Assembly: GCA_017640615.1 (NCBI GenBank)
Contig: JAEPQK010000002.1
Location: forward strand, 62,001-126,000
Direction: 5' to 3'
DNA: 64,000 nt
Source: Rhizobiaceae bacterium
Lineage (GTDB): Bacteria; Pseudomonadota; Alphaproteobacteria; Rhizobiales; Rhizobiaceae
Shown here: positions 50,238 through 59,129 of the stretch, piece after piece
How positions within the stretch are numbered: position 1 is the first letter of the stretch
Layout: the number at the start of each line of letters is the position of its first letter
Made by a program: the position numbers and the translations under genes
Notes under the pieces: model-generated
What the model was told of the DNA's origin: nothing
Database searches by the model: none
The model's input: only the letters and a program-made list of their open reading frames with translations

Positions 50238-51205
50238 TTTTCTGGCTCTGGCTGAACCGCATTGCCACCCCGGTAGGGGTAAACAAGCCAGACCGCAAGG
50301 CCGGCCGCACCAACCGCGAGTACAGTGAAACTGACCGTTGCCGAAGCGGCAGTCGCCAAGACGCTTGAGAAACCCACCTCTTCAAGCATGAAAACTATCA
50401 CACCCTCGCGCAAGCCCCAGCCGCCGACTGAAATGGGCAAGAGCGCGGAGAGTGAAGCCAATTCTATGATTGCCGATGCATCCACGACGGGGACGTTTAC
50501 GCCGACTGACCGGAATGCGAACCAGGCGCTGAGGCATGTGGCCGCGTTGGAGACAAGGAGAACAGGCAGAATACCAGTCGCGAAGCGGCCGGAGAGCACC
50601 ACATTGCCGTAGTTGATGACCAGATCGCGAAAGCGATCGATCCATTTGCTTTCGAATTCATAACGCACGGCCCGGCCGGCCAACGCAGCGACCAAACCGC
50701 CGGCGACAATCACCGATGCAACGCCAATGAGGCTAGTGCCAAGAATGTCTGAGTTGGCGAACACAGACAGGCTGGTCGCTATCAGAAGGAACAGAGACAG
50801 TCCCCAGAGCCCTAGCGCGCGATCAATCAGCGCGCTCTGAACAACGTCCGCGACGCCCAATCCTGCATCGTATGCGCGATAGGCGCGAACTGCATCGCCT
50901 CCCACGCCGGTCGGGAGAAAGAGGTTGAAAAACATGCCCTCGAATGTGCCGACAACAGTCACGCCAAGCGAAATCCTGGCGCCCATTTCGCCGAGGATCA
51001 TTCGCCAACGAAGTGCGTTGAAGCCAACCGCGATTGCCAGGCACAGCACCGCGAGCGACAGTTCCGGTACTTTCACAGCGGCAAGTGACGCAAAAACCTC
51101 CCGTAGGTCTCCTGCGCGGTAAAAAATGAAAGCGATAATCAGCAGACCCGCGATCAGCCTGATCGCGACCAGGTATCGCGCGCGTTGAGAGCGGCGGACC
51201 TTCAC
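50234..51205 (-). CDS. Flippase-like membrane protein (LPG synthase transmembrane / UPF0104 family)
   Basis: 323 residues with about eight hydrophobic helices, matching the membrane domain of lysylphosphatidylglycerol synthase without its synthase domain. Typical strings are FNALRWRMILGE near residue 62, FFNLFLPTGVGGDAVRAY near residue 97, and PISVGGWGLREGVIVFML near 265. Homologues move or present lipid-linked sugars and are often beside GT2 genes, as here. It starts at a GTG overlapping the galE stop, and its own stop overlaps the methyltransferase-GT2 start, so the three are one coupled unit. Confidence 0.9.
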   Translation of the reverse strand: MKVRRSQRARYLVAIRLIAGLLIIAFIFYRAGDLREVFASLAAVKVPELSLAVLCLAIAVGFNALRWRMILGEMGARISLGVTVVGTFEGMFFNLFLPTGVGGDAVRAYRAYDAGLGVADVVQSALIDRALGLWGLSLFLLIATSLSVFANSDILGTSLIGVASVIVAGGLVAALAGRAVRYEFESKWIDRFRDLVINYGNVVLSGRFATGILPVLLVSNAATCLSAWFAFRSVGVNVPVVDASAIIELASLSALLPISVGGWGLREGVIVFMLEEVGFSSVLATAASATVSFTVLAVGAAGLAVWLVYPYRGGNAVQPEPEN

Positions 51206-52191
51206 AAGCTATTGCGCTTCGCCAGGGACTCTTCCCAGGCGAGCGCGTGGCTCACGATGGTCTCGAGGTCATCGAGCGCTGGTGTCCAGCCGAATTCGCG
51301 CTGTGCGCGGTCTGAATTGGCGACGATCGAAACAGCGTCGCCCGGCCGCCGGCCGCTGATGCGGACGTCGAGATCGCGGCCGACGACCTTTTTTACCGCG
51401 TCGATGACCTCAAGCACCGAATAGCCGCGGCCATAGCCGCAATTGGCAATGATGCTCTCGCCGCCGGCACGCAGGCGCTTCAGCGCAAGATAATGCGCGT
51501 CCGCCAGGTCGCTCACATGAATGTAGTCGCGGATGCAGGTTCCGTCCGGCGTCGGATAGTCGGTGCCGAACACCTCCATGTAGTCGCGTTTTCCGGTTGC
51601 CGTTTCCGAGGCGACCTTGATGAGATGCGTCGCGCCCTTCGTTGACTGGCCCGTGCGCCCTCGCGGATCGGCGCCGGCGACGTTGAAATAGCGAAGCGCG
51701 GTGTAGCGCAGCGGATGCGCGGCCGCGGTGTCGCGCAACATCAGCTCCGTCATCAGCTTGGAGGTGCCGTAGGGTGATTCCGGCTTCAGGGTTTCATCTT
51801 CCGTCACCGGGACCTGCTCTGGGCTGCCATAAACGGCCGCGGTGGACGAAAATATGAAATGCTCGACACCGGTGCGCACCGCGCTTTCAATCAGCGCGCG
51901 CGATTTGACGGTGTTGTTGAGATAATAACCGAGCGGATCCGACACCGACTCCGGCACGATGATGGAGCCCGCGAAATGAATGATCGCATCGACATTGCGT
52001 CGTTTGATCGTGGCCTCAACAAGCTCCTGATCCGCGATGTCGCCGACCACGAGTTCGGCTTCCACAGGCACGGCCCAATCAAAACCGGTGCTCAGCCGGT
52101 CAACCACGACCACATCCTCGCCTGTATCGAGCAGGCGCCAGACCATGTGGCTGCCGATGTAACCCGCGCCACCTGAAATAAGAGTAGCCAA
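51202..52191 (-). CDS. galE: UDP-glucose 4-epimerase
   Basis: 329 residues of the extended SDR family. The NAD loop ISGGAGYIGSHMVWRLL lies near the N-terminus. The catalytic Ser-Tyr-Lys are in FSSTAAVYG near residue 115 and SPYGTSKLMTEL near 140, and RYFNVAGADPRGRTGQ lies near 168. It interconverts UDP-glucose and UDP-galactose or the N-acetyl forms. Start TTG. It heads the leftward galE, flippase-like, methyltransferase-GT2 unit, so it may supply the sugar those proteins use. Confidence 0.95.
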   Translation of the reverse strand: MATLISGGAGYIGSHMVWRLLDTGEDVVVVDRLSTGFDWAVPVEAELVVGDIADQELVEATIKRRNVDAIIHFAGSIIVPESVSDPLGYYLNNTVKSRALIESAVRTGVEHFIFSSTAAVYGSPEQVPVTEDETLKPESPYGTSKLMTELMLRDTAAAHPLRYTALRYFNVAGADPRGRTGQSTKGATHLIKVASETATGKRDYMEVFGTDYPTPDGTCIRDYIHVSDLADAHYLALKRLRAGGESIIANCGYGRGYSVLEVIDAVKKVVGRDLDVRISGRRPGDAVSIVANSDRAQREFGWTPALDDLETIVSHALAWEESLAKRNSL

Positions 52192-52276
52192 ACCGTTGAT
52201 CCGTTTGTGTTGGTCGTGTAGGCCATCCTACCGGACAAGAGTTACCATGCGCTGACCAAACAACCGGCTGATCCAG

Positions 52277-53710
52277 GTGGCAGAAGAAACGCTTAAATTC
52301 GGCACCAGCGGGTTGCGGGGCTTGTCCGAACGTCTCGCCGGCCGGCCGGCTGCCGCTTATTCTGCCGCCTTTGCAAGCGTGATGATGGCGCAGGGCCGCA
52401 TGGTTCCGGGCGGCACGGTGCTGGTGGGGCGCGATCTGCGCGCAAGCAGCCCGGTTGTCGCGCGCTTCTGTTTTGCAGGCCTGACAGGAGAGGGTGCCGA
52501 GCCTCTCGATTGCGGAGAGTTGTCGACGCCGGCGCTTGCCGCGCGCGCGATGAAGCTCGGCCTTCCGGCAATTATGGTGACCGGAAGTCATATCCCCGAG
52601 GATCGCAACGGTCTGAAGTTCTATCGGCCTGATGGCGAAATTGACAAGCATGACGAGGCGGCGATCGCAGTTGCCGAACGGACGGCCAAGCTCCCTGAAA
52701 ATGTCACGCTTGCCGATGCTAAGGGTGATCACGGCGCTGCCCTTGATGATTACCGCAGGCGTGCAACCAGTATGCTCGGCCCGGGTGCTCTCAAAGTTAT
52801 GCGGATTGGCGTCTACGAGCATTCGTCGGTGATGCGCGATCTGCTGGTGGAGGTGCTTTCGGCGCTGGGTGCCGAAGTCGTGCCCTTCGGCCGCAGCGAC
52901 GTATTCGTGCCGATCGATACGGAAGCACTGAGCGCGGCAGACGCACAGATCTGCCATGCAGCAATGCGCCAACATGAGCTCGATGCGGTGGTCTCGACGG
53001 ATGGCGACGCAGACCGCCCGTTGATTGCCGACGAAAACGGTGCGTTCCTGCGGGGTGATCTTCTAGGCGCGATGACCGCGGCAGCCGTCGGCGCCGACTG
53101 TGTGGTGACCCCGATCAGCTCCAATTCCGGCATCGAACGCTGCGGACGATTCGCAATGATCAAGCGCACCCGGATAGGCTCGCCTTACGTCATCGAGGGC
53201 ATGGGCATTGCACGTGCAGATGGCGCTTCAACGATCGTCGGCTTCGAGGCGAATGGCGGTGTGCTTCTGGGCAGCGATGCACAACTTGCAGGCCGGCCGC
53301 TGGCAGCCCTTCCGACACGTGATGCGATGCTTCCGATTCTGGCTGTCCTCTGGACGGCGAAATCTCAAGGCAAGCCGCTTTCCGAATTTGCCTCCGACTA
53401 TTCTTTCGCTGCGGCGAAGGCCGGCCGGCTGCAAGGTGTCAGCGCCGAGAAAAGCCGAGCATTCCTCGCTGCTATCGAAGCGGACGGTTCCTTTCGGGAC
53501 GCGTTGGTCACAGGCATTCTGGATGTCCGCGCTCTGGACACGACCGACGGTGTACGTCTGACTGGCGAGGAAGGCAGCGTGCTTCACTTCCGCGCCTCCG
53601 GGAACGCGCCCGAGCTGAGGTGTTATGTAGAGGCGGGTTCCGAGGACCAGGCCGCTCTGTTGTTGGAACGCGGGCTTGCGCGATCGCGCCAGCATCTTAA
53701 CCGCCTCTAG
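52277..53710 (+). CDS. Phosphomannomutase (alpha-D-phosphohexomutase family)
   Basis: 477 residues starting at a GTG. The phosphoserine loop is MVTGSHIPEDRNGLKFY near residue 97, using the GSHIP variant seen in rhizobial polysaccharide phosphomannomutases in place of ASHNP. The metal loop is STDGDADRPLI near residue 240, and the C-terminal phosphate loop follows EGSVLHFRASGNAPELRCY near 435. It links mannose 6-phosphate and mannose 1-phosphate; the next gene makes GDP-mannose. Divergent from galE with 85 bases between. Confidence 0.93.
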   Translation: MAEETLKFGTSGLRGLSERLAGRPAAAYSAAFASVMMAQGRMVPGGTVLVGRDLRASSPVVARFCFAGLTGEGAEPLDCGELSTPALAARAMKLGLPAIMVTGSHIPEDRNGLKFYRPDGEIDKHDEAAIAVAERTAKLPENVTLADAKGDHGAALDDYRRRATSMLGPGALKVMRIGVYEHSSVMRDLLVEVLSALGAEVVPFGRSDVFVPIDTEALSAADAQICHAAMRQHELDAVVSTDGDADRPLIADENGAFLRGDLLGAMTAAAVGADCVVTPISSNSGIERCGRFAMIKRTRIGSPYVIEGMGIARADGASTIVGFEANGGVLLGSDAQLAGRPLAALPTRDAMLPILAVLWTAKSQGKPLSEFASDYSFAAAKAGRLQGVSAEKSRAFLAAIEADGSFRDALVTGILDVRALDTTDGVRLTGEEGSVLHFRASGNAPELRCYVEAGSEDQAALLLERGLARSRQHLNRL

Positions 53711-53757
53711 GCGGCTATAGTTCCGGCAATTGCGCGTGGGAGGGAGTTTCAGTCCAT

Positions 53758-55182
53758 ATGAATATAGTTCCGGTTATCATGAGCGGTGGCGCTGGCTCGC
53801 GGCTTTGGCCGCTTTCTCGCGAAGCGTTTCCGAAGCCGTTCATTCCGCTGCCGGATGGCGAGACGCTCATCCGCAAGACCTATGCGCGCGCCACCGCGCT
53901 GCCAGGTGTTCGGCGCATCGTGACAGTGACCAACCGCGAATTGTTGTTTCTCACGGCGGATGAATATGAAATTGTCGGGCAATCCGGCCTCGCCCACAGC
54001 TTCATCCTTGAGCCGATGGGCCGCGACACCACGGCCGCGATTGCGCTTGCCTGCCTGCACGTCGCGGGGATCGAAGGCGAAGATGCCATCGCACTGGTGC
54101 TGCCGGCGGATCATCTGATCCCAGACACTCAGGCGTTTTCCGCAGCCGTTTCAGCCGCTGCCGTTTCCGCTGCTGCAGGCCGCGTTGCGACCTTCGGCAT
54201 GAAACCCGACCGGCCCGAAACCGGCTTCGGTTATATCGAGGCCGATGGGACCGACCTCATTCGTTTCGTCGAAAAACCTGACCTCGAGACAGCGCGCAAA
54301 TTCGTGGAAAGCGGCCGCTTCTTCTGGAATGGCGGCATGTTCTGCTTCCGTGTCGGCGTCATGCTGGCGCTAATGGACGAACACTGCCCTGACGTACTCA
54401 GCCAGACACGAGCGGCCTATGACGCCTCACGCGTGTCGGAATCGGAAGATCGCGTCAGCATGGAGATCGACCGCGACGAGTTCGCAAAAGTGGAGCCGGT
54501 TTCCATCGACTATGCCGTGATGGAAAAGCTGCACGACGCTGCCTGCATCCCCTGCGATTTCGCCTGGTCGGATATCGGTTCATGGAACGCGATTTCGGAA
54601 CTGACCCAGGCGGACGGTGAGGGCAATCGTGTCATCGGCGATGTAGTGCTGAAAGGAACAAAAGACAGCTTCGTGCACGGGGCAGACAGGCTGGTAAGCC
54701 TCGTCGGTGTGTCGGGTCTGCTTGTCGTCGACACTCTCGACGCCCTTCTGGTCTGCGCTAAAGATGCCGCGCAGGACATCAAGGAAATCTACAACCACCT
54801 GAAAGCGAACGGTTCCGAAGCAGCACTCCTGCATCGCACTGCCCATCGCCCTTGGGGCACATATACGGTGCTGGAGGAGGGCGAACGCTTCAAGATCAAG
54901 CGCATAGAGGTGAAGCCGGGAGGCCGCCTCAGCTTGCAATCGCACAGGCACCGCTCGGAGCATTGGGTGGTTGTGGGCGGACAGGCGCGTGTGACGAACG
55001 GCGACAAAATCACTGTGCTTGGCCCGAACCAATCGACCTACATTCCCTGCGGTAACATGCACCGGCTGGAAAACCCAGCGGGGGAAAGGTTAGTGATGAT
55101 TGAAGTGCAGTGCGGAAATTATCTGGGCGAGGACGACATTGAGCGATTTGACGATGAATATGGCCGCAGTCAGGTGAAATGA
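53758..55182 (+). CDS. manC: Mannose-1-phosphate guanylyltransferase / mannose-6-phosphate isomerase (type II)
   Basis: 474 residues in two parts. The nucleotidyltransferase has IMSGGAGSRLWPLSREAFPKPF near residue 6, LPADHLIPD near residue 116 and FVEKPD near 176. The C-terminal cupin isomerase has HRPWGTYTVLEEG near 360 and LQSHRHRSEHWVVVGGQARV near 395. The gene provides GDP-mannose for Gmd/Fcl. A strong GGGAGGGAG site precedes the start. The downstream 270 bases hold no complete gene. Confidence 0.96.
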   Translation: MNIVPVIMSGGAGSRLWPLSREAFPKPFIPLPDGETLIRKTYARATALPGVRRIVTVTNRELLFLTADEYEIVGQSGLAHSFILEPMGRDTTAAIALACLHVAGIEGEDAIALVLPADHLIPDTQAFSAAVSAAAVSAAAGRVATFGMKPDRPETGFGYIEADGTDLIRFVEKPDLETARKFVESGRFFWNGGMFCFRVGVMLALMDEHCPDVLSQTRAAYDASRVSESEDRVSMEIDRDEFAKVEPVSIDYAVMEKLHDAACIPCDFAWSDIGSWNAISELTQADGEGNRVIGDVVLKGTKDSFVHGADRLVSLVGVSGLLVVDTLDALLVCAKDAAQDIKEIYNHLKANGSEAALLHRTAHRPWGTYTVLEEGERFKIKRIEVKPGGRLSLQSHRHRSEHWVVVGGQARVTNGDKITVLGPNQSTYIPCGNMHRLENPAGERLVMIEVQCGNYLGEDDIERFDDEYGRSQVK

Positions 55183-55241
55183 AGGCGGCGCGTTAGGCCG
55201 AGCAAAAACGCTGCACATCTGGTCGCACCCCAAGGTAGGTG

Positions 55242-55451
55242 TCACAATTCGATGTGCACCCTCGCAAGAGCGTCGCGAAGGTTTCCAAACAGTCTGCTTA
55301 GCATCCTCGTTAGGCCGTAAGCAGGCTTGTACCAAATCTGGTTTTTGGAGCGAAGCCTCCGACGGTCTAGATCCACAGACCCGTTGGCAATCGCAACTGC
55401 TCCTGCTACCAGCAGCAGACTTCTGTTCAGTTGAAGACGAAAGAGGGCATG
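55242..55451 (-). pseudogene. Possible 3' remnant of an unidentified gene (tentative)
   Basis: Between manC and the dehydrogenase, the minus strand carries an open frame whose last 70 or so codons look protein-like: [18 protein letters not shown], then RSKNQIWYKPAYGLTRM and LFGNLRDALARVHIEL at the stop. Upstream the frame runs into the dehydrogenase gene antisense, so no intact gene can exist. It could be the end of a gene cut off when the dehydrogenase was inserted, or chance. No family was recognised. Confidence 0.25.
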
Positions 55452-56750
55452 ATGGCGCGATCCGATCAACGGGTTGCCATAGTAGGTTTGGGCTACGTGG
55501 GATTGCCACTGTTGGTTGAGTTTGGCCGCACCCGGAATGTTATTGGCTTTGACCTCAGTGTTCAGCGGGTGGTCGAAATCAGTAAGGGTTATGATCGGAC
55601 CGGCGAGGTTGAAGAACAATACCTCCTTGCCGTCATGGACAACCTTACCATAACACACAATATAGCTGACCTGTCAGACGCCAACATATTTATTGTTGCA
55701 GTGCCCACACCGATAGACGAAAGCAATCGACCAGACATGACATATCTGCTCGAGGCTTCTCGGCTGGTAGGAAGTGTATTGAAATCCGGAGACATCGTCG
55801 TTTATGAGTCGACGGTTTATCCTGGGGCTACCGAGGAAGATTGTGTATCAGTGCTTAGCGAGGTATCCGGGCTGAAGTATCTTGAGGGTGAGGACTCGAG
55901 TATAGAGGGGTACTATTGCGGCTATTCTCCCGAACGAATCAATCCCGGCGACAGAGTGCGACGATTGCCAGACATTGTGAAGATCACGTCAGGTTCGACG
56001 CCATTAGCGGCCAGCGTAATCGACGACCTTTATCGCGAAATCATCATCGCGGGCACGTATCGCGCGCCGAGCATTAGAGTTGCGGAAGCGGCGAAAGTGA
56101 TCGAGAACGTTCAGCGCGACGTCAATATTGCGCTGGTCAATGAGTTGGCAATTATTTTCAATCACTTAGGTATAGATACGGAGTCGGTGTTAGAAGCGGC
56201 GGGTACCAAATGGAACTTTCAACCGTTCCGTCCGGGACTGGTGGGTGGTCACTGCATTGGCATTGATCCATACTACCTGAAACACAAGGCTCAATCAGTT
56301 GGGTATCATCCCGAGATCATATCTGCGGTTCGACGCCTCAACGACTCAATGGGCTCTTATGTTGTCGCTCAACTCGTCAAGGCGATGACTAGACGCGGCA
56401 TCGCGCTTGAAGGCGCACGGATCTTGGTTCTCGGCCTTGCATTTAAGGAGAATTGTCCCGATCTGCGCAACAGTCGTGTCGTCGATATTGTCGCAGAGCT
56501 AAACGAATTCTCTTGTCGCGTCGATGTTTACGATCCATGGGTGTCGGTGCAGGAGGCGGAGGTTGAACTTGGTATCTCTCCCGTGGAGGCCCCTGACGAG
56601 CAAAGCTATGATGCAATTGTCATAGCTGTTGCTCACCGCGAATTTCGGGAGATGGGCGCCGAATCAATTCGGGCGTTTGGTAAGCCCAACCATATTCTCT
56701 ACGACCTCAAATATGTGCTGGCGAAGAGCGAAGCCGATCTTCGTCTCTAA
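55452..56750 (+). CDS. UDP-sugar 6-dehydrogenase (WbpA/TviB type)
   Basis: 432 residues. The NAD loop is [18 protein letters not shown] near residue 10. Other motifs are [17 protein letters not shown] near 80, [11 protein letters not shown] near 158 and the catalytic cysteine in [12 protein letters not shown] near 260, with [17 protein letters not shown] near 325. This subfamily oxidises UDP-GlcNAc or UDP-GalNAc to uronates. The ATG at 55452 was chosen for the GAGGG five bases upstream; 55449 is possible. GC in three sampled lines is about 49%, against about 62% next door, and codon choice is correspondingly AT-richer: likely acquired separately. Confidence 0.93.
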   Translation: MARSDQRVAIVGLGYVGLPLLVEFGRTRNVIGFDLSVQRVVEISKGYDRTGEVEEQYLLAVMDNLTITHNIADLSDANIFIVAVPTPIDESNRPDMTYLLEASRLVGSVLKSGDIVVYESTVYPGATEEDCVSVLSEVSGLKYLEGEDSSIEGYYCGYSPERINPGDRVRRLPDIVKITSGSTPLAASVIDDLYREIIIAGTYRAPSIRVAEAAKVIENVQRDVNIALVNELAIIFNHLGIDTESVLEAAGTKWNFQPFRPGLVGGHCIGIDPYYLKHKAQSVGYHPEIISAVRRLNDSMGSYVVAQLVKAMTRRGIALEGARILVLGLAFKENCPDLRNSRVVDIVAELNEFSCRVDVYDPWVSVQEAEVELGISPVEAPDEQSYDAIVIAVAHREFREMGAESIRAFGKPNHILYDLKYVLAKSEADLRL

Positions 56751-56794
56751 ATGCTCCCGGCAGCTGATTTCAAGCCGAAGGACCGCCTAAACTG

Positions 56795-58558
56795 ATGGGC
56801 CTCGTCAAGATGCTTTCGCGGATCTTAGAGCCCCTCCAGCGGGCGAAGGCGCTTGGCCTTCTTTTACTGATGCTGATCGGCATGGGGCTTGAAACCCTTG
56901 GTGTGGGCCTGGTGCTTCCCGCGATCGCGCTAATGACCTCCTCAGATATGGCCACCGCTTATCCCGCCATCCAGCCCCTGCTTAGTGCCTTAGGCAACCC
57001 TACCCGCGAAATGCTCATTGTCATGGGCATGGCGGCGATGGCAGCGGTTTATGCGCTCAAGGCGCTGTTCCTCATCTATCTCGCCTGGGTGCAGGCGGGT
57101 TTTTTGTTCCAGCTGCACGCCTCATTGTCTCAGCGGCTGCTCACCAGCTACCTGCGCCAGCCCTATGCCTTCCATCTGCGTCGCAATTCCGCCGAACTGA
57201 TCCGCAATGTCACAACCGAGGTGAACCTGTTCACCAACGCAGCGCAGGCCACACTGATGCTGCTGACCGAACTGTTGGTCATTCTCGGCATTGTCGCGTT
57301 GCTGTTCTTTGTCGAACCGCTCGGTGCGTTGGCGGTGGGTTTCGTACTCGGTCTTGCCGCAATGGCCTTTTATCGGGTGTTCCGTTCGCGCATCCTCACA
57401 TGGGGCAAAAAACGCCAGCATCACGAGGGACTGCGCATTCAGCATGTCCAACAAGGGCTGGGCGGCGCCAAAGACGTCAAGCTGCTTGGTCGCGAAGCCG
57501 ACTTCCTGGACCAGTACCGGATGCACAATCAGGCCAATGCGGCCATGCTGCAGCGTCAGTATTTCATGCAACTGCTGCCGCGCCTGTTTCTTGAGGTTCT
57601 TGCGGTTTGCAGCCTGGCTGGCCTGGTAGCCATCATGGCTATGCAGGGGAAGTCGCTTGATCAAATATTGCCCATTCTCGGCGTGTTCGGCGCTGCCGCC
57701 TTCCGCCTACTGCCTTCGGTCAACAGGTCGATGACCTCCCTGCAGGCTACCCGCTTTGCGCTGCCTGTCATTCAGACTCTGCATAAGGAGCTTACGGGCA
57801 TCGATTCGGCCTTCCCGCTTCCCAACGCGGTGCCCATAAGGTTCGAAAGCGAAATCCGGCTGGACAACGTAACCATGTACTACGAAGGGTCTGACCGGGC
57901 CGCGGTCGAGAACGTCTCCATTGTCATTCCAAAAGGCGCCAGCGTTGGTTTCATCGGAGATAGCGGTGGCGGCAAAAGCACGCTGATTGATGTGCTGCTC
58001 GGTCTGCTGACACCCAGCGGCGGCAGGGTATTAGTCGACGGTTGCGACATCTCAGATAACCTGCGCGGCTGGCAGAGCCACATCGGCTATGTGCCCCAGG
58101 CCATTTTCCTGACCGACGACACAATCCGCCGCAACATTGCTTTCGGCATCGCCGATGCCGACATCGACGACGAAGCGGTGGCAAGCGCCATGTACAGCGC
58201 CCGGCTGGACGAATTCGTCGCCAGTCTGCCCGAGGGCTTGAATACGGTTGTAGGCGAGCGCGGCGTGCGCCTGTCTGGAGGCCAGCGCCAGCGCATCGGC
58301 ATCGCCCGCGCGCTCTATCACGATCCAGATGTCCTGGTGCTGGACGAGGCGACGAGCTCGCTCGACAACGCGACCGAAAAGCGCATCATGGATACCGTTG
58401 ACGCAGTTCGTGGAAAAAAAACAATCATCATGGTGGCGCACCGATTGTCTACGGTGGAGAACTGTGACCACTTGTTCCGCGTCACCGCAGGCCGCGTAGC
58501 AGCCACCGGACCGGACATGACGAATGAAGCAGAAAAGGACACCGCAACAAATGACTGA
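56795..58558 (+). CDS. ABC half-transporter, lipid-linked glycan exporter type (PglK/MsbA-like)
   Basis: 587 residues. Six membrane helices occupy about residues 18-320 (opening LLLLMLIGMGLETLGVGLVLPAIALM). The nucleotide-binding domain has Walker A GDSGGGKSTLID near residue 388, signature LSGGQRQRIGIARAL near 490, Walker B VLVLDEATSSLD near 515 and the H-loop MVAHRLST. The layout and N-terminus resemble PglK, which flips undecaprenyl-diphosphate oligosaccharides. It works as a homodimer. It heads the overlapping ulosonate operon: its last 8 bases overlap the gmhA-like gene. The ribosome site (AAGGA) is far from the ATG; a start at 56810 is possible. Confidence 0.92.
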   Translation: MGLVKMLSRILEPLQRAKALGLLLLMLIGMGLETLGVGLVLPAIALMTSSDMATAYPAIQPLLSALGNPTREMLIVMGMAAMAAVYALKALFLIYLAWVQAGFLFQLHASLSQRLLTSYLRQPYAFHLRRNSAELIRNVTTEVNLFTNAAQATLMLLTELLVILGIVALLFFVEPLGALAVGFVLGLAAMAFYRVFRSRILTWGKKRQHHEGLRIQHVQQGLGGAKDVKLLGREADFLDQYRMHNQANAAMLQRQYFMQLLPRLFLEVLAVCSLAGLVAIMAMQGKSLDQILPILGVFGAAAFRLLPSVNRSMTSLQATRFALPVIQTLHKELTGIDSAFPLPNAVPIRFESEIRLDNVTMYYEGSDRAAVENVSIVIPKGASVGFIGDSGGGKSTLIDVLLGLLTPSGGRVLVDGCDISDNLRGWQSHIGYVPQAIFLTDDTIRRNIAFGIADADIDDEAVASAMYSARLDEFVASLPEGLNTVVGERGVRLSGGQRQRIGIARALYHDPDVLVLDEATSSLDNATEKRIMDTVDAVRGKKTIIMVAHRLSTVENCDHLFRVTAGRVAATGPDMTNEAEKDTATND

Positions 58559-59129
58559 CAGCGCTTTCGTGCGCCAGTTCGTCATCGAGCACCAAGAAGT
58601 GCTTGAGACGACCTTTGCACAGGTGGCCGATGCGGTCGCAGCTGCTGGGGACGCCATTGGCGAAGCCATAGGCCATGGAGGCACGCTCTTTCTTTGCGGC
58701 AATGGCGGCAGCGCGGCAGACGCCCAGCACATTGCTGCCGAGTTTGTCGGCCGTTTCAAGAGGAACCGGCGTCCGCTTAGGGCGCTCGCCCTGACCACAG
58801 ATTCTTCTGCGCTGACCTGCATCGCCAATGACTTCAATTATGACGAGGTGTTCGTACGCCAGGTCGAGGCCTTCGCGGCGCCAGGCGACTATCTTCTCGC
58901 GATTTCTACGTCGGGCTGTTCGCCTAACGTAAAAAAGGCGATTGATGCCGCGCACGAAAAGGGCGCGAAAGTAGTAGGCCTGTTCGGCAAGGGCGGCGGG
59001 GACTGCGCTGCGCTGGTAGACATCGCAATAACCGTGCCGTCCAACACCACCGCTCGCATCCAGGAGATGCACATCCTGATCGGACACATCCTGTGCGAGA
59101 TCGTGGAGGAACGGCTTGGCTTTGCGTGA
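58551..59129 (+). CDS. gmhA: Phosphoheptose isomerase-like SIS protein (GmhA family)
   Basis: 192 residues of the SIS fold. FLCGNGGSAADAQHIAAEFVGRF near residue 48 has the catalytic Glu, and ALTTDSSALTCIANDFNYDEVF lies near 82. STSGCSPNVKKAI lies near 118. ARIQEMHILIGHILCEIVE near 165 has the catalytic His. These match GmhA (sedoheptulose 7-phosphate to D-glycero-D-manno-heptose 7-phosphate) better than DiaA or GlmS-type SIS proteins. However, the usual partners HldE and GmhB do not follow; a KdsC-type phosphatase and NeuB-type synthase do. It may therefore make the aldose acceptor for that synthase. It overlaps both neighbours (8 and 14 bases). Confidence 0.9.
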   Translation: MTDSAFVRQFVIEHQEVLETTFAQVADAVAAAGDAIGEAIGHGGTLFLCGNGGSAADAQHIAAEFVGRFKRNRRPLRALALTTDSSALTCIANDFNYDEVFVRQVEAFAAPGDYLLAISTSGCSPNVKKAIDAAHEKGAKVVGLFGKGGGDCAALVDIAITVPSNTTARIQEMHILIGHILCEIVEERLGFA

